A stretch of 17,043 nucleotides of DNA from DASXRA01 sp035263725 (GTDB lineage: Bacteria; Actinomycetota; Actinomycetes; Mycobacteriales; Jatrophihabitantaceae): the NCBI GenBank assembly GCA_035263725.1, contig DATFRC010000050.1, positions 1 through 17,043 of the forward strand, written 5' to 3'. Each line of letters starts with the position of its first letter. The stretch's first letter is position 1. Shown here piece after piece: positions 15,284-17,043 of the stretch. The position numbers and the translations under genes were made by a program. The notes beneath the pieces were generated by a model. That model saw nothing but the letters and a program-made list of their open reading frames with translations, did no database searches and was not told the DNA's origin.

Positions 15284-15607
15284 TCACAACCCCAGGACGT
15301 GCGCGACGCCGTGGACAGCTGCCGTCGCCGTTCGCTCGGCTGCGCGCACGACGGCCTCGGCGCGACGCACCGCCGCCGCGTGTTGCCGCAACGCGTGCGC
15401 CGCGTCGTCGACCTCGCCAGCGGCGCGGCGAAAACGGCACGCCAGGTCGTGGACGTCGCCGCGAAACGCCGTCGCCGCGGTGGAACGCCAGCGCACCCCC
15501 TCCGCAGCGGCCGCGAGCCGCGAGGCACGGTTGCGCAGGTCGTCGGCATGGCCGCCGACGCGCCGGGCCACGGCCTCCAGAGCCGCCGTGTCAGGGAGCA
15601 CCGCCAT
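15284..15607 (-). CDS. WXG100-like small helical protein
   Basis: The 107-residue protein is predicted to be two helices joined by a turn: helix 1 about 6-37, a WRS turn at 40-42 followed by TAATAFR with Phe48, and helix 2 from about 50 to 100. The pattern W-x-S-x3-A-x2-F is the usual actinobacterial variant of the WXG100 signature. No YxxxD motif or signal peptide is seen. The length of about 100 fits the family. The next gene encodes a protein with an ESX-like helical region and a YxxxD motif, so the pair probably forms a heterodimer. The ATG at 15607 is chosen because the helix begins there; a GTG three codons earlier is possible. A promoter with an inverted repeat lies upstream. Confidence 0.72.
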   Translation of the reverse strand: MAVLPDTAALEAVARRVGGHADDLRNRASRLAAAAEGVRWRSTAATAFRGDVHDLACRFRRAAGEVDDAAHALRQHAAAVRRAEAVVRAAERTATAAVHGVAHVLGL

Positions 15608-15654
15608 AGACCACACGCTGCCGTGTCCGGCAGAACTCAGAAACCGCTCCCGGC

Positions 15655-15685
15655 AATATGTGGACAACGTGATTCGCTGTCCACA
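15655..15685 (-). promoter_or_regulatory. Promoter of the WXG-hydrolase unit overlapped by an inverted repeat of DnaA-box-like 9-mers
   Basis: On the minus strand TGGACA (15683-15678) and CATATT (15660-15655) make a sigma-70-like -35/-10 pair with a 17-base spacer. The same segment holds an inverted repeat: TGTGGACA at 15659-15666 and TGTCCACA at 15678-15685, arms of 8 with 11 between. The left arm extends to TGTGGACAA, the exact complement of TTGTCCACA, a DnaA box form of high-GC actinomycetes; the right arm is within CTGTCCACA. A regulator bound here would cover the -35 and the spacer. Confidence 0.55.
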
Positions 15686-15804
15686 GCACGCCAATCTCCT
15701 ATTGACACGACACGCCGTGGTTGACAAGCTCCGCCGACCGTCCCGGTTCCGTCAGCTACGGTGAGGACCGATCAAGGCCCGGATCACGAAGGGGAGCGCG
15801 CAGC

Positions 15805-16134
15805 ATGGAGTCCGCTCACGCTTCAGCCGACGCCGATGCGACGGTCGGCGCCGAGGCTCCGGCCGGCGAGCAAGCGGGGGCAGCAGGCCTCACGCGGCGG
15901 GATCGCGAGATTCTGATGTTCGAGCGGCAGTGGTGGAAGTATGCGGGCGCCAAAGAGCAGGCGGTCCGCGAGCTGTTCGACATGTCAGCGACCCGTTACT
16001 ACCAGGTGCTGAACGCATTGATCGATACGCCGGCCGCTCTCGCTGCCGACCCGCTGCTCGTCAAGCGGTTGCGGCGGCTGCGCGCGAGCCGGCAGCGGCA
16101 GCGCTCCGCACGCCGCCTCGGCATCGACGTCTAG
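15805..16134 (+). CDS. DUF3263 family protein (helix-turn-helix-like)
   Basis: The 109-residue product has a poorly conserved acidic N-terminus (1-28) and the DUF3263 domain from about 29: LTRRDREILMFERQWWKYAG, then KEQAVRELFDMSATRYYQVLNALID, which reads as a helix-turn-helix. A basic tail RLRRLRASRQRQRSARR follows. This actinobacterial family is probably DNA-binding, but its target is not known to me. AAGGGGAG nine bases before the ATG fixes the start. It is followed on the same strand, after 88 bases, by a VirR-like gene, the same order as Rv0430-Rv0431 in Mycobacterium tuberculosis. It is divergent from the WXG100-like gene, so both share the 197-base region 15608-15804. Confidence 0.9.
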   Translation: MESAHASADADATVGAEAPAGEQAGAAGLTRRDREILMFERQWWKYAGAKEQAVRELFDMSATRYYQVLNALIDTPAALAADPLLVKRLRRLRASRQRQRSARRLGIDV

Positions 16135-16206
16135 GCGGACGCCTGGCCGGCACACAGCCGCCAGTCTCGTAGGTCGTGTCCCCAGGCGGTGCTGACCAGC
16201 GCGGGT

Positions 16207-16212
16207 TATCCT
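16207..16212 (+). promoter_or_regulatory. Possible -10 element before the VirR-like gene
   Basis: TATCCT, ten bases before the ATG at 16223, fits TAnnnT. The gene has no Shine-Dalgarno site, so a very short or absent leader is possible. No -35 element is clear. Confidence 0.25.
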
Positions 16213-16222
16213 GCGGCTAACC

Positions 16223-16756
16223 ATGACCAGCCGCGTACCCTCGCCGCCCCCCCGACGGAGGTATGACCGCGTCGGGGGCACCGTCCTCGCCGTCCTCGGT
16301 GTGGGCGTGGCCGTGGTGGCCGTGATTGCGCTGCGGCACCCGAACGGGCGGCAGGCGCGCCCGGTTTCGCTGCGAAGCACTGCGACCGCCACGGTCACGG
16401 CGACCCCGACACCGTCATCGAGCGCACCGTCGGGGCAGTCGTCGACGCCTGGCTCCACAAGCTCGGTCGCGGCCCATTCCGTCCCACTCGTCGTGCTGAA
16501 CAACACATCCACGATCGGTCTCGCCAAGACGGCCAGGCAGCGTTTCCAGGCTGCGGGCTGGACGGTCACGTCGGTCGGCAACATCACCAACGACATCATC
16601 TCCACGTGCGCGTACTACGACCCCAGCGACCCGGCGAACCAGCAGGCGGCGTTGGAGTTGCAGCAGGAGTTCCCCGCGATCAAGCGGGTGACGGAGAAGT
16701 TCCCTGAGCTGCCGCCCGGGCCCATCGTCGTTGTGCTCACCACCGACTATTCCTGA
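16223..16756 (+). CDS. VirR-like membrane protein with LytR_C domain
   Basis: The 177-residue product has a short basic cytoplasmic start (RRRYDR), one membrane helix (about 17-38), a Ser/Thr/Pro-rich linker (about 50-85, TATATVTATPTPSSSAPS and onward), and an extracytoplasmic LytR_C domain (87-177) beginning VPLVVLNNTSTIGLAKTA and including AAGWTV and a closing strand PIVVVL. The catalytic LCP domain of LytR-CpsA-Psr enzymes is absent, so it is not a glycopolymer ligase itself. In M. tuberculosis the equivalent gene Rv0431 (VirR) lies next to a DUF3263 gene and affects vesicle release and envelope integrity; a similar envelope role is inferred. The single Cys129 lies in STCAYYDP. It has no evident ribosome binding site. 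Confidence 0.88.
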   Translation: MTSRVPSPPPRRRYDRVGGTVLAVLGVGVAVVAVIALRHPNGRQARPVSLRSTATATVTATPTPSSSAPSGQSSTPGSTSSVAAHSVPLVVLNNTSTIGLAKTARQRFQAAGWTVTSVGNITNDIISTCAYYDPSDPANQQAALELQQEFPAIKRVTEKFPELPPGPIVVVLTTDYS

Positions 16757-16812
16757 CCGCCGGATTCGGCTCTGCGGGTGCGCCGCTCGCTGCCGCTCGG
16801 GCGCGACCTCGA

Positions 16813-16834
16813 GCCGAGCCTCGCTCCGCTCGGC
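16813..16834 (+). terminator. GC-rich hairpin after the VirR-like gene
   Basis: GCCGAGC (16813-16819) pairs with GCTCGGC (16828-16834) around an eight-base loop, 56 bases after the stop. There is no T-run, so termination is only suggested by position, before the riboswitch-led transcript. Confidence 0.4.
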
Positions 16835-16919
16835 CTGCGCCGCGGCCGGCGGTCTCTTCGCGCAAGCGCTCATGGCTGATAGTCGGTATGGAAGAATGAC
16901 TAGGGACAACTGAACAACC

Positions 16920-17043
16920 GCTCATCAAGAGGGGCAGAGGGAACGGCCCGATGAAGCCCCGGCAACCACTGCGATGACTCGCTCCTGAACCGTGCGAGGC
17001 CGCCGCAGCAGGTGCCAATTCCGTCCCGGCGCGACCGTGTCCG
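16920..17043 (+). promoter_or_regulatory. SAM-I (S-box) riboswitch, 3' end cut by the window
   Basis: The conserved S-box core is plain: CTCATCAAGAGGGGCAGAGG at 16921-16940 (P1 5' strand and start of the P2 kink-turn), then GGAACGGCCCGATGAAGCCC, CCCGGCAACC at 16958-16967 and GGTGCCAATTCC at 17011-17022, with a variable P3 stem between the last two. The closing P1 strand (expected GATGAG-like) and the expression platform lie beyond 17043. It binds S-adenosylmethionine and should repress a methionine or sulfur metabolism gene downstream on the plus strand, which is not visible. Confidence 0.93.

Noticed and set aside
15608..15804. Chromosomal replication origin, because of DnaA-box-like sites
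   Set aside because: Only two such 9-mers, no AT-rich unwinding region and no dnaA, dnaN or rpmH nearby.
16872..16913. 13-codon ORF (MADSRYGRMTRDN) just upstream of the SAM riboswitch, as a leader peptide
   Set aside because: No ribosome binding site, no run of Met or Cys codons, and the riboswitch already explains regulation.
1..17043. CRISPR array, tRNA, rRNA, insertion sequence or prophage
   Set aside because: No regularly spaced direct repeats, cloverleaf sequences, transposase or phage genes were recognised on either strand.

Overview
The window is a high-GC stretch of chromosome from an actinomycete. Supporting marks are the strong G/C third-position bias, GTG and TTG starts, starts without Shine-Dalgarno sites, a DUF3263 gene next to a LytR_C (VirR-like) gene, a WXG100-like protein, and a class Ia ribonucleotide reductase with NrdR boxes. 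No prophage, insertion sequence, tRNA, rRNA or CRISPR array is visible. Genus cannot be fixed from sequence reading alone.

Left part (1-3466): the tail of an unidentified gene; a universal stress protein (minus) divergent from a DUF2237 protein (plus); a tandem-GNAT acetyltransferase (minus) divergent from a serine beta-lactamase-like hydrolase (plus).

Centre-left (3467-7162): a 316-base non-coding region holding a 13-bp-arm palindrome, two helically phased NrdR boxes and a structured leader, followed by the nrdA-nrdB operon (class Ia RNR, ATP cone, all catalytic residues present). A second long palindrome fills the gap between nrdB and the convergent gene.

Centre (7163-12236): a minus-strand two-gene protease unit (HtrA-like S1C-PDZ, then a sedolisin-type S53 peptidase), both without visible export signals, divergent from a 77-residue orphan; then two convergent aldo/keto reductases of different subfamilies.

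Right part: four minus-strand genes read in the order WXG100-like small protein, ESX-like/alpha-beta hydrolase, medium/long-chain acyl-CoA ligase, MgrA/YghZ-type aldo/keto reductase. They could be one transcription unit, driven from a promoter that overlaps an inverted repeat made of two DnaA-box-like 9-mers. The small protein carries a WxS turn and the hydrolase carries a YxxxD motif, so the two together look like a type VII secretion-type heterodimer; this is the most novel-looking system here. Divergent from it are DUF3263 and a VirR-like membrane protein. The window ends inside a SAM-I riboswitch whose regulated gene lies beyond the right edge.
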